Origin: Crocinitomicaceae bacterium
Lineage (GTDB): Bacteria; Bacteroidota; Bacteroidia; Flavobacteriales_G; Salibacteraceae
Length of the DNA stretch: 64,000 bases
Direction of reading: 5' to 3'
Assembly: GCA_002713215.1 (NCBI GenBank)
Contig: PAVO01000019.1
Coordinates: 124,001-188,000, forward strand
Part shown: positions 7,083 through 16,100 of the stretch, piece by piece
Position numbering within the stretch: the first letter of the stretch is position 1
Layout: every line of letters starts with the position of its first letter
Position numbers and translations under genes: made by a program
The notes under the pieces: generated by a model
The model's database searches: none
What the model saw: the letters and a program-made list of their open reading frames with translations, nothing else
Told to the model about the DNA's origin: nothing

Positions 7083-8822
7083 GTGCAGGTAGTCCAGTAT
7101 CAGAGCAATATGAGTTTGAAGGAAATACTCATGGTTATTAACAATTCCAGATTTAAAATTCGAATTTGGATGATTGCTGTAAGCATTTTGCCTGCTTTAA
7201 CAATCTACATGATACTTGCGGGATTTTTGGATGAACAAAATATTTTTTCGTACTTAGATGAAAGGTATTCTAAGCAATACGTTAATTTTTATTCTGGAAG
7301 GTCTGAAGGGTTCTATCATTCAATAGGCCATGTACTTGATTCTAACTTATCAAGTTTTAAACCAGAGAATAACATCGATGGAAGTTCAGATATAGACCTG
7401 AAATTGAGAGTTCATAACGAACCAACCTCTGGAAGCACGCAAAATATATTTAAAGTTCTCAGTGATAATAATTCTTTTGGCTTAGTCCAAGAGGAACACG
7501 TTCGAAATAAAGTAATACTAACGGAGAGAATTGAGGTTGTTTCCCCACTATATATGGAAAGACTGCATATCCTTTATAGGAAAGACAAATTTTTTGAAGT
7601 TTTCAAGGAAAGCCAGGGGCCTCCAGAAAGATCGTTAATCCTGTCCACCAATTCTTCCAATCAAGCTTTACGTTTCATAAAGAACAGTAGAATTGGCACT
7701 GGCCCTATTGGCAGTGGAACTAGGGAGGTTGTAAATTACCTTCTAGATGAGCTTGCAGAACAGTATCAAAGGGAAAATCAAAATAAAAGTTTCATTAGTT
7801 ATTCAAACATAGAGTACTTGTCGTTTGATGAAGGGTTAAAAAAATTATCCAGTGGAGACTCAATTCAAATTCTATTTGCCATGATAGGCGCACCAATGAG
7901 CTCTGCTTCACGTCTATTAGATACTAATAAAAACATCGGAATGGCACATGTTACCCCTTCACTTATAAGAAACATTTCAGAAACTTCTGGGAATTTTTAT
8001 AGAATTACTAATTTTAATAACAAGTACGATTTCGGGGAAGAAAGAATATCTACCATTGGCTCCTATTGCTATTTAATTGCAAACAAGAATGTATCACAAG
8101 TTAAGACGGAAAAGATTCTAAGACTTCTGGACTTGGAATATTTAAAGGATCAGCTTAAATCCGAGGGTAACATTGATAGTACGGTACAATTTCAGTTAAA
8201 TGAAGTTGATTTTTTAAGCATTTATGAAACACTTCACAGACAGGACTTCTGGGAACTAACAAAAAACGCTGGCTTATTTATTTTCTCATTTATTGTTTCC
8301 TGGGTGGCTTTTGTTAATTTTTTCCTATACCTAATCTCCGAATACAAACAAATTAGATTTTTCAAGAGAATTAATAGTATCTCCACTCAAGCCTTAGTAG
8401 GAACCTTTGAACAAAAAACACGCAAGGGCTACAATTCCAAAAATTCAAAGTTCAATTTAGAACTTGTGGAGTCCGAAACTCATAAAGGTATTATTGTACC
8501 CAAGGAAAATGATACTAGCAGCGAAGAATCATTAAGGGAGATTATAAAGGCAATTAATGGTTTATTTATGGTAAGTAACGATTTACATTTAGACTATTCG
8601 ACTGGCGGTGTAATTGATGCTCACCACAAGTATTTGAGCGAGTTAATTAATAAATCCAGGGAAAGTTTAAGAAAAAAGCTTGTACAGCACTTAAATGAAA
8701 TGTTAGAAAGTGGGTACTCAATATCCAGAGATATACTGACAAAATATTACTCTGGAGGGTTCTTGAGTGCAGATGGATACCAATTTTTGATGAATAAATT
8801 AAGTATTGATACTAAGAGTTAA
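7083..8822 (+). CDS. Membrane-anchored TAXI/TRAP-type solute-binding protein with long C-terminal tail
   Basis: A 579-residue protein. A first membrane span lies near residues 25-46 (IWMIAVSILPALTIYMILAG) and a second near 397-418. Between them is a predicted periplasmic domain resembling TAXI family binding proteins of TRAP transporters: GTGPIGSGTREVVNYLLDEL near 205-224 matches the ligand-binding GxxGSGT segment, and FAMIGAPMSSASRLLD and IGSYCYLIANKNV are also family-like. The last 160 residues would be cytoplasmic and helical. No TRAP permease is present, so a sensing role rather than uptake is my inference. The annotated start is GTG at 7083; an ATG at 7110 is equally plausible. Confidence 0.65.
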   Translation: MQVVQYQSNMSLKEILMVINNSRFKIRIWMIAVSILPALTIYMILAGFLDEQNIFSYLDERYSKQYVNFYSGRSEGFYHSIGHVLDSNLSSFKPENNIDGSSDIDLKLRVHNEPTSGSTQNIFKVLSDNNSFGLVQEEHVRNKVILTERIEVVSPLYMERLHILYRKDKFFEVFKESQGPPERSLILSTNSSNQALRFIKNSRIGTGPIGSGTREVVNYLLDELAEQYQRENQNKSFISYSNIEYLSFDEGLKKLSSGDSIQILFAMIGAPMSSASRLLDTNKNIGMAHVTPSLIRNISETSGNFYRITNFNNKYDFGEERISTIGSYCYLIANKNVSQVKTEKILRLLDLEYLKDQLKSEGNIDSTVQFQLNEVDFLSIYETLHRQDFWELTKNAGLFIFSFIVSWVAFVNFFLYLISEYKQIRFFKRINSISTQALVGTFEQKTRKGYNSKNSKFNLELVESETHKGIIVPKENDTSSEESLREIIKAINGLFMVSNDLHLDYSTGGVIDAHHKYLSELINKSRESLRKKLVQHLNEMLESGYSISRDILTKYYSGGFLSADGYQFLMNKLSIDTKS

Positions 8823-8993
8823 TATCGAGTGAAAATAAGCTTGATCAAATTCTTACAATTCTTGGCCTGCATTTAATCTAATTAAAAGAGTAATTAATCT
8901 CCTGATTTCTTAATGAGTCAATCTTGCTCTGATTTATTTTAAACAGAAATCTAATATAGATTGAACGAACCGACCACCTAATCAAACCACCCC

Positions 8994-9031
8994 CACTAAT
9001 CTAGGGGGAAGTTCGGATACTCCCCATTCAT
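8994..9031 (+). promoter_or_regulatory. Alternative hairpins upstream of 9059
   Basis: CCCCC-ACTAATCTA-GGGGG can pair, or the same GGGG run can pair with the CCCC 13 bases later (AAGTTCGGATACT loop). The two stems exclude each other, as in attenuators, and they lie about 30 bp before the start of the small protein gene. The remaining gap DNA (8823-9058) shows no gene. Confidence 0.35.
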
Positions 9032-9058
9032 TTATTCATTAATTAAATCATTACAACT

Positions 9059-9409
9059 ATGGTAAAAATAGTAGGCTTTAAAAGCTATGAAAATTCGGAA
9101 GGAGAAGAGTTCTTTGGACTTGTACTTCAGGGAGGCGTAGAACTTGTAAAATCAGAGGATACAGGGCGGTATTATGCTACTGCCAAACAATCGACTATTT
9201 CTTCAACATTCACAGAAGAAGTATGCAAATCAGTAATTGGTCAGGACTTACCAGGAAGGATTGTCAAAACTCCTTGTGAACCCTTTGAGTATACAATTCA
9301 AAAAACAGGAGAAGTAGTAACCTTAGAACACAGATGGGAATATCGTGAAGATGAACCTTCAATGGAATCTCAGGTCTTTGGAACCACTAAAAGCAAAGAA
9401 ATTATTTAA
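9059..9409 (+). CDS. Small phage-type hypothetical protein
   Basis: A 116-residue protein with no recognisable catalytic motif. It has a strand-rich N-terminal half (MVKIVGFKSYENSEGEEFFG, then GGVELVKSEDTGRYYATAKQ) and an acidic C-terminus. Its position immediately before a phage-type RecA-fold ATPase, separated only by a terminator-like hairpin, suggests a role in the same recombination or replication module, perhaps binding ssDNA; that is an inference from context. A good long open frame with ATG start and a downstream hairpin supports it being a real gene. Confidence 0.65.
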   Translation: MVKIVGFKSYENSEGEEFFGLVLQGGVELVKSEDTGRYYATAKQSTISSTFTEEVCKSVIGQDLPGRIVKTPCEPFEYTIQKTGEVVTLEHRWEYREDEPSMESQVFGTTKSKEII

Positions 9410-9411
9410 CT

Positions 9412-9435
9412 AAAGGAGGCATAAGCCTCCTTTTT
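9412..9435 (+). terminator. Terminator between 9059 gene and Sak4-like gene
   Basis: Perfect stem AAAGGAGGC / GCCTCCTTT with loop ATAA and T5 tail, 2 bp after the stop of the 116-aa gene. The following ATPase gene starts at 9447, so this may be a partial terminator or an attenuator within the transcript. Confidence 0.8.
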
Positions 9436-9446
9436 ATTTTACCATT

Positions 9447-10187
9447 ATGAAACTTAGAAAGTCAGAAAGAAAAAGAGTAAAAATTCGATTAGGTATTCAA
9501 GGGCCTTCTGGATCAGGAAAAACCTATGGAGCCTTATTGGTTGCATATGGAATTTGCAATGATTGGTCTAAAATAGCCATAATAGATACTGAATCAAACA
9601 GTGCAGATTTATATGCTCATTTAGGAGAATATAATGTCTTAAGCATGAGCCAACCTTATTCTCCTGAATCCTATATAGGAGCAATAGAAATATGCGAAAA
9701 AGCAGGTATCGAGGTGATTATTATAGATTCTATAAGCCATGAATGGGAAGGAATTGGGGGTATTCTGGATACTCATGGTAAAATGACTGGCAATTCCTTT
9801 ACTAATTGGTCAAAATTGGCCCCCAGACATAACAACTTAGTGGGTCACATATTAAGTAATCCTTGTCATATGATCGTAACCATACGTTCCAAACAGGATT
9901 ACATTTTAACCGAAAGAAATGGCAAAATGATTCCACAGAAGGTCGGTATGAAAGCCATTACTCGTGATGGTCTAGACTACGAAATGACATTGATGTTTGA
10001 TCTGGATGCCAACCAATATGTCAAGGTTACTAAGGATAGAACTTCCCATTTTAAAAATAGACCTGAATTTAAGCTCTCCATTGGCGTAGGTAAATCAATT
10101 GTTAAATGGTGTAATGAACTCCAAGTTAAGAATCATGACACCAAACCAGCCAATTCAACAACTCACAAATTAGGTGCTTCAAACTGA
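9447..10187 (+). CDS. Phage-type RecA-fold ATPase (Sak4-like / AAA_24)
   Basis: A 246-residue ATPase. Walker A is QGPSGSGKTYGA near residues 18-29, Walker B is VIIIDSISHEWEG near 88-101, and the blocks WSKLAPRHNNLV, MIVTIRSKQDY and KVGMKAITRDGLDYE are shared with the phage nucleotide-binding family that includes Sak4-type single-strand annealing recombinases. It probably supports recombination or replication of the element or its helper phage. The gene is a phage-like component in an otherwise island-like element. Confidence 0.75.
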   Translation: MKLRKSERKRVKIRLGIQGPSGSGKTYGALLVAYGICNDWSKIAIIDTESNSADLYAHLGEYNVLSMSQPYSPESYIGAIEICEKAGIEVIIIDSISHEWEGIGGILDTHGKMTGNSFTNWSKLAPRHNNLVGHILSNPCHMIVTIRSKQDYILTERNGKMIPQKVGMKAITRDGLDYEMTLMFDLDANQYVKVTKDRTSHFKNRPEFKLSIGVGKSIVKWCNELQVKNHDTKPANSTTHKLGASN

Positions 10188-10204
10188 TTAAACACTAATC
10201 CAAT

Positions 10205-10441
10205 ATGCAAGATGACTTTATGGATCGATTCTCCATTTTAATAGTTTCTAAACAGGGTATTAATAGATTATACTGCCCCTTTAAGGTTGTAGTAATTCGG
10301 TCGAATCCCTTAACCATAATTGGAGAGTATTATTTGGTTGATGAAATATCATATGGATACTATCCTATTATCTATTTCAAAGTCAAAAAAGAGAACATTC
10401 CTTCAATTTATTTCAAGATCATTTTCGAGGAAGAGGTTTAA
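10205..10441 (+). CDS. Small hypothetical protein
   Basis: A 78-residue ORF 17 bp after the Sak4-like gene and in the same direction. The segment PLTIIGEYYLVDEISYGYYP resembles the LTxGKxYxV type of short phage and island proteins, which favours this frame over an overlapping one (10320-10532). No function can be given. Confidence 0.45.
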   Translation: MQDDFMDRFSILIVSKQGINRLYCPFKVVVIRSNPLTIIGEYYLVDEISYGYYPIIYFKVKKENIPSIYFKIIFEEEV

Positions 10442-10583
10442 CAAGCTATATATCGTTAATTGTCCCAATCAATTCAACACCAACTCTTATTTTATCTATA
10501 GCTTTTTCTGGTTATGCTGTATTTCTTTTTAAGGGTTTTCTTTGAGACGGTTTCCAGTTAAAAAACCACTGAAAGCAAAATTC

Positions 10584-10640
10584 TTGACCAACTTTCTTAG
10601 TATTTACGTAAAATTGGTCATAATACTCATGTATTATGAC
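10584..10640 (+). promoter_or_regulatory. Nested palindromes upstream of the defence-like operon
   Basis: TTGACCAA (10584-10591) and TTGGTCA (10614-10620) form inverted arms around the palindrome TTTACGTAAA (10603-10612). Adjacent to them is a perfect 10-bp inverted repeat, GTCATAATAC-TCAT-GTATTATGAC (10617-10640), ending 17 bp before the start of the CoiA-like gene. A TTTG box follows at 10644. This looks like an operator overlapping the promoter of the genes 10658-17571. Confidence 0.6.
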
Positions 10641-10657
10641 TGATTTGCGTTGCTAAG

Positions 10658-11539
10658 ATGAGATTTGCAATTAATGATTTTAATGAACGAATAGAAGTTT
10701 CGAGGTCTGGTGAAAAAGCACATTGTAGGGGGTGTGGAGCAGTTGTTATAGGAAGAAAAGGGAAAATCCGAAAGGAACATTGGTATCACCCCAATAAAGA
10801 TTGTGATTCATGGTATGAACCAATTACAGATTGGCATATATCATGGCAAAACCAATTTCCAGTTGAGAATATTGAAATAGGAATAGCAGATTCAACAGGA
10901 AAAATAGTACACCGTGCTGATATTCTTCTAAACAACAACTTGGTTATAGAGATACAAAATTCTCCGATAAGCATTAAGGATATAGAGAAGCGTGAATCAT
11001 TTTATGGAAAGAATAATATGATTTGGATTTTAAACGGAAGTACTTTAGCAAGTAATTGCCACCTAGATTCTATTGAGCGTACCAATGTAATTGCCATTTA
11101 TGTAGACTTTTATAAGGGTGGGCTTTCACGGAATTTTGAGAAGATGATGGTAAATGAGGAGCTAATTCTTCCATCTTGCAAGTATTACGTTGACCGCTAC
11201 AACTATGAATTTCATCGTCATAAGTTTGATTTTCCACTAAACATTAATTATCAACTTTTGAAAATGAAAATTGAGTCATTTTTAAAATTGAAACTGAGTT
11301 TATACGATGGTCTCTATGACGAAGAAGATTATGCCATTAATTCACATGTATACAACGATAGATGTCTAGAAGCAATTGAATTGAAAAAAATGAATTGGAG
11401 GAAGTTTATTGATCAAATGAAATTTCCTGTATTCTTTGATAACCTTAATGGTCTACCACTAGATAGGTTATACTGGTATCAGGAAAATAGAATTGTCAAA
11501 AAGGAGAGATTTCTAAACAAGTATCTACAATACACCTAA
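10658..11539 (+). CDS. CoiA-like predicted nuclease
   Basis: A 293-residue protein resembling the competence protein CoiA family. Residues 23-27 (CRGCG) plus HW near 41 look like a small zinc site. Then come WH...W...FP (59-68), HRADI (85-89) and IEIQNSP (97-103), the conserved D...ExQ core of the restriction-endonuclease-like fold in CoiA proteins. In competence, CoiA processes incoming DNA, but here the gene heads a cluster of peptidase, Cap4-like and Mrr-STAND genes, 11 bp before the peptidase gene. A role in attacking or sensing foreign DNA is inferred from context. Confidence 0.75.
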   Translation: MRFAINDFNERIEVSRSGEKAHCRGCGAVVIGRKGKIRKEHWYHPNKDCDSWYEPITDWHISWQNQFPVENIEIGIADSTGKIVHRADILLNNNLVIEIQNSPISIKDIEKRESFYGKNNMIWILNGSTLASNCHLDSIERTNVIAIYVDFYKGGLSRNFEKMMVNEELILPSCKYYVDRYNYEFHRHKFDFPLNINYQLLKMKIESFLKLKLSLYDGLYDEEDYAINSHVYNDRCLEAIELKKMNWRKFIDQMKFPVFFDNLNGLPLDRLYWYQENRIVKKERFLNKYLQYT

Positions 11540-11550
11540 AATGAAAGTTT

Positions 11551-12339
11551 ATGAAACCAAGAGAAGTAAATATTGACCCTCTCTCATATTGTGCTATACC
11601 ATTAGAAATGTATTTTTCAGAAACTAATCAAAAACTAGCCGATGGTTCAGGTTTTATATATGTGAATGATAATAACAATTTCTTGATTACGAATTGGCAT
11701 AATGTAACCGGATTAGACCCAACAACGCATAAGCCACTAGGAGCACATGGAGGTACGCCAGACATGCTTAAATTAAAACTTTTGGTACAAACTAAACCTT
11801 TTATCAAGTGGAAGAGTTTTGGGATTAGCCTTTATGAAAACAAAGAAAAACAATGGATTGAGCATCCTGTACATAAAGAAAAGGTAGATGTAATAGCCTT
11901 AAAAATAACAACTTCTATCCTAGATGATAGTTTAGTTAGGCCAATTAATAATAATGAGTTTGAGAACTTCAAATTACAAGTTTCAGATGACGTATTTATT
12001 CTAGGGTTTCCCTACCGTTTAAAGGGAGGCGGAAATTTTCCAATTTGGAAACGAGGTAGTGTAGCTACTGAACCTGATTTGGAATTGGATGGTCTTCCTA
12101 AGTTACTCGTTGATACTGCAAGCAGACCCGGTATGTCAGGTTCTCTGGTAATTTATCGTCGAACTGGCTTGCATGGTCTCGATAATGGAATGCCCACTGA
12201 TGAAACCATTATTGGAAATATTCAAGGGTTTGTCGGAATTTATTCTGGTAGGATTCAAGGAAAGTCAAGCCATGATGCGCAGCTTGGAATTGTCTGGAAG
12301 GCAAGTGTAATAGATGAAATAATTAAAAGCTCAGAATAA
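11551..12339 (+). CDS. Trypsin-like serine peptidase, cytoplasmic
   Basis: A 262-residue S1/HtrA-type peptidase without signal peptide. The triad is visible: His50 in LITNWHNV, Asp113 in KVDVIALKI, and Ser196 in RPGMSGSLV. FILGFPYRL is also characteristic. It belongs to the same rightward cluster as the nuclease and STAND genes. Trypsin-like proteases occur as accessory or effector genes in some AVAST-type STAND defence systems, so I infer that this one could cleave a host or partner protein after the STAND ATPase is triggered. The gap to the next gene is about 90 bp. Confidence 0.85.
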   Translation: MKPREVNIDPLSYCAIPLEMYFSETNQKLADGSGFIYVNDNNNFLITNWHNVTGLDPTTHKPLGAHGGTPDMLKLKLLVQTKPFIKWKSFGISLYENKEKQWIEHPVHKEKVDVIALKITTSILDDSLVRPINNNEFENFKLQVSDDVFILGFPYRLKGGGNFPIWKRGSVATEPDLELDGLPKLLVDTASRPGMSGSLVIYRRTGLHGLDNGMPTDETIIGNIQGFVGIYSGRIQGKSSHDAQLGIVWKASVIDEIIKSSE

Positions 12340-12417
12340 GTATATTTCTAACTTAAAACTTGGTGTAGATCTCTTTGTGGGCTTCGTGTGGATAGTCAAT
12401 CACCATTGGAAATATTC

Positions 12418-12425
12418 TATTTTTG
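12418..12425 (+). promoter_or_regulatory. Possible TAnnTTTG promoter box before the Cap4-like gene
   Basis: TATTTTTG is a perfect match to the Bacteroidota -7 element, but it ends only 3 bp before ATG 12429 and no clear TTG -33 element stands 19-23 bp upstream. It could give a near-leaderless transcript of the two genes that follow. Weak evidence. Confidence 0.25.
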
Positions 12426-12428
12426 AGT

Positions 12429-13112
12429 ATGCCACATCCTGGAGGAAGTTCAACAACTGCTGGCGTTATGTATCAAAATTGGTTTTTGGCACTTCAACTT
12501 TCCTATGCATTTTTTGAACCCAGTATGGACATATTCCCGGAAGCATTAAGATCTAAAACCGTAATAGTTGATGACATTGCTATTCGCAGGGGTAACCAAG
12601 AAATATACAATAGTGTAAAATATCAAGCTCCTGGTAATGTTCGCCATTGGTCGATGGGGAATTTGAAAAGCGAGAACATTCTTGACGATTTTAAGAAACA
12701 ACATGAAGCAACACCGTTGGCAGAAATTTACTTGGTATCAGAGTGTGGTTGTTACCTTTTCTCAGAGGTATTTAATAGGGCAAAAAATGCAACCGGACAA
12801 GATATACAAGAAGAATTAGGTAGTAAACATGCTATAAGACTTTGGGACGAAGTCAAACATGCTTTAGGGTATAATGATCTAAAACTAATTCAATTTGCAA
12901 AACAAGTTTACTGTAAAACTCTCCCATTAGAGGAGATTAAATACCTGATTAAGCATAGGTTTTCGCATTTGGTTAAAGGAACAATAATAGAGGATACTTT
13001 ATTTTCAATAGCCATGGAAGCATCAAGTAACAAGACACTGATGAATAAACAAAAACTCAATGATTTATTCAAGCAACATTCCATAATTTTAAACTATCAT
13101 GAAAGCTCCTAG
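12429..13112 (+). CDS. Cap4/DUF4297-like nuclease-domain protein
   Basis: A protein of 227 residues (a TTG codon 6 bp upstream is an alternative start). The N-terminus GGSSTTAGVMYQNWFLALQL, followed by VIVDDIAIR (about 45-53) and NSVKYQAPG (about 61-69), matches the arrangement of DUF4297/Cap4-type PD-(D/E)xK nucleases: GxxYQ, then acidic DI, then (Q)VK. The usual Gln before VK is Ser here, so activity is uncertain. The remaining 150 residues are helical and have no known match by eye. It overlaps the Mrr-STAND gene by 14 bp, implying coupled translation and probably a complex. In known systems this domain is usually fused to the STAND protein or a CBASS effector; here it stands alone. Confidence 0.6.
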   Translation: MPHPGGSSTTAGVMYQNWFLALQLSYAFFEPSMDIFPEALRSKTVIVDDIAIRRGNQEIYNSVKYQAPGNVRHWSMGNLKSENILDDFKKQHEATPLAEIYLVSECGCYLFSEVFNRAKNATGQDIQEELGSKHAIRLWDEVKHALGYNDLKLIQFAKQVYCKTLPLEEIKYLIKHRFSHLVKGTIIEDTLFSIAMEASSNKTLMNKQKLNDLFKQHSIILNYHESS

Positions 13113-16100
13113 ATATATTAATGATATTGATTTTACCGTCTTGACTCCTAGGGAGTTTGAGGAGGTCATTTATATGTACTTCCAGGAGCAAATTAAGAGC
13201 GGCCTATATCAAGGTGTATATGATAAAGCCGAGTTATATAGTGGAGTGGGAGAACGAGGTTGTGACATCGGCCTTTATTATAATGGGAAGATATTTGGCT
13301 GTGTTCAATGCAAAAATTTTAAGAATAACATCTCCTTTAGGGTGATATTCGAAGACATTGTCAAACTAACATTACACCACATAATAGAAAGTAAGGCAAA
13401 CAATTCGAATTCTTCAACCCTAATCACCGATGTTAACAATTTTACATATTATGCTTGTGCCTCAAGGGCGTTCACGAGCAAGGCAATTCCATTACTTCAA
13501 GACTTTTCAAACCAATGGAAAAATCAGAATGTTAGGGCGATATTTGATAATCTGATACTTAATAATAAGTCGTTGAATGGGCTTATTTTTAATGAGATTA
13601 AGGGTGATCTTCAAAATGTATTAAATCGAATAAAAGTCAACACAATAATTGGAATTGATGTAAAAAATGTAATCAAATTAAATCATGAAATTGTAAGGCT
13701 ATATTTTAATCCAGGCATTACAGAGCGTGTAGAAGATGACATTAAAAAAATTAAGCATGCAGTTGTTCCAGGTCAACTATCACAGGGTGAGCTCAGTAAA
13801 AAGGCAGGAAAAATTTCAAGCGAAATTCGTAAGGTAAAGACGCATTTTGGAAGTGCTAAAGAGTCGACTATTGAAAGAAAAGAGGTTAACACCATATTTA
13901 AGTGGATAAAGGGGCCGCTTAAAACTAAAGATTCAAACCTATTGGTTTTAACAGGGAATGCAGGTATGGGCAAGTCAGTGGTTATATCTCAGTTGTATTC
14001 AAAACTGGTTACCCACAAAATACCGGCATTATGCTTGAAGGCCGATCGGCTTGCATTTGAATCAATTAAAGATTTGAAAAGTGAATTAGGTTTAAATACT
14101 GATATTGGCGATTTTTTTAATCAGTTTATTGGAGAAAAGGATCTAGGCGTATTACTCATAGATCAAATTGATGCCTTATCACTAACTCTTTCTTCAAATT
14201 TGAAACCACTTAATACATATGATAATATCATAAGAGATTTCATTGAAAACTATCCAAAAGTTAAGGTTGTCATTTCAAGTAGAACCTATGATTTAAACTA
14301 CGATCCTATTCTTACGGCTTATAAAGAAAAGAATAAGGTTGTTCTTCAGCCACTAGAAAATGAGGAATTGAAGGCCATTTTGCAAAATAATATTGGAGCC
14401 GAGATTAACCAATTTAGTAGTGAGATTCTAAAACTGCTTTCAATTCCGTTGCATCTAGATGTTTTCTTAAAGATTTATACAAGTGAGCTTGACCTAAAAA
14501 AACTTTCGAGCATCCAAGATTTGTATGATGAATTATGGAGACAAAAAATAATAGGAAATATCTCTGGTTTTGGATCAGGGCTTCAACACGAAAAAGTTGT
14601 TAAGCTCTTGTTTTCAGTTGCACAGCGAATGTATGAACTACAACAGATCAATGTATCCGAAATAACCTTCGAAGATGATTTTCCGAAAGAAATTCGGTAT
14701 GTAAAAAGCGAAGGTGTTATCCTTGGAAACAAACGAATAGAATTTTTCCATCAATCTTTTTTCGATTACTGTTTTGCAAGGAGTTTTGTTCATGGAGGTC
14801 TCAATCTGGTAGAAGACATTCAGAGTCGTCATCAAGGGTTATTTATTCGTTCCAAAGTTCAACAGATATTGACTTTTATTAGAAACAATGATCCACAAAA
14901 TCATGTGACTCTAGTTGAAAACCTATTGGATTCCAAAAAAATTAGATTTCATATTAAGTTATTGGTTTTACAGCAACTTGCTTTTGAAGACCAGCCTTCT
15001 CATCAAGAAATTAATTTAATTGAAAGGTTACTTTCACGATCGTCGACGATCAAAGAAATCTTTTTATCACTTTATCTCGGAAAAGGCTGGTTAAAGGTGA
15101 TCATTGAAAAGAGATTGGTAGAGGATGAGATAATAAACCAATACAATGAAAAATCTGAATGGATTAGAACATTGTTTCGCGGGTTCATTAATAGAGGGAA
15201 TGATGAACTTCTTGACTATTTTACCAACCTTAAGCATATGCCCAATATGAAGGATTTAATCCTTGATTTGTTATGGGGTATTAAAACTTACGAGTCCAAA
15301 AAATGCATTGATCTGGCCGACTCTATCTTGGGTGAGTTTGAGGGAGAAGAAAAGGAGTATTATTTAGCTTATTTCGTCGAAAATGCCATTCCAAATTACA
15401 CGGATTGGGCAACAAAATGGACTATTAACCTAACAAACATTAGTTCTTCAAGAACTGTTGGAGTTGAAGAGTTTTATTTCCCATTTAGTAAAAGACACAG
15501 CGTTTTTTATTCCAAATTCTGGAAAGAGAAACCACGAGAGGCATATTTACTTGTTAAAAAGATAATTATTGAAATAACCATAAAAAGAAAACTTGAATCT
15601 AAATTACCTGAACAAAAGCTCAAATCGGATTACGGATTTTGGTTGTACAGTCGCAAAGAACATGACCTCTATTTTCATTATAAGCAGCTAAACAAGGTTC
15701 AATCATATTTAGAGGATGAATTTTTGCTTGATGAGACTTTTGTACGGTCAGAGGTTCAAGCCTTTTTAGGCTTCAATAGTATAACCCTAATCATGATTGC
15801 CCTAAGTGTAATTAATCGGCACCCAGAGGGTTTTGTTCAAGAGTCAGCAGAAATATTTGAAAATCTAAACTTTCTAAAAGAGTGTTATGGACATAACCTA
15901 TATTTAGATTATCTGTTACAATCTATCCTTAAAAACTCCTATCAACTTATGGAAAATAGGAATGAGGTAGACAAAGTGATTCTTAATTTCTACCCAAAAG
16001 GTGAATTAGGAATTGTGGACTACGGCAAAGGAAGACGAGTGAAAAGCAAATCGTTTGGTTATTCCAAGTTGCAACTACTATCTTCTATTCCTAGGTCTAT

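Noticed and set aside
10320-10532. Overlapping 70-residue ORF
   Set aside because: It overlaps the 10205-10441 frame, which has more protein-like composition and better spacing to the preceding gene; the C-terminal part here is low-complexity and aromatic.
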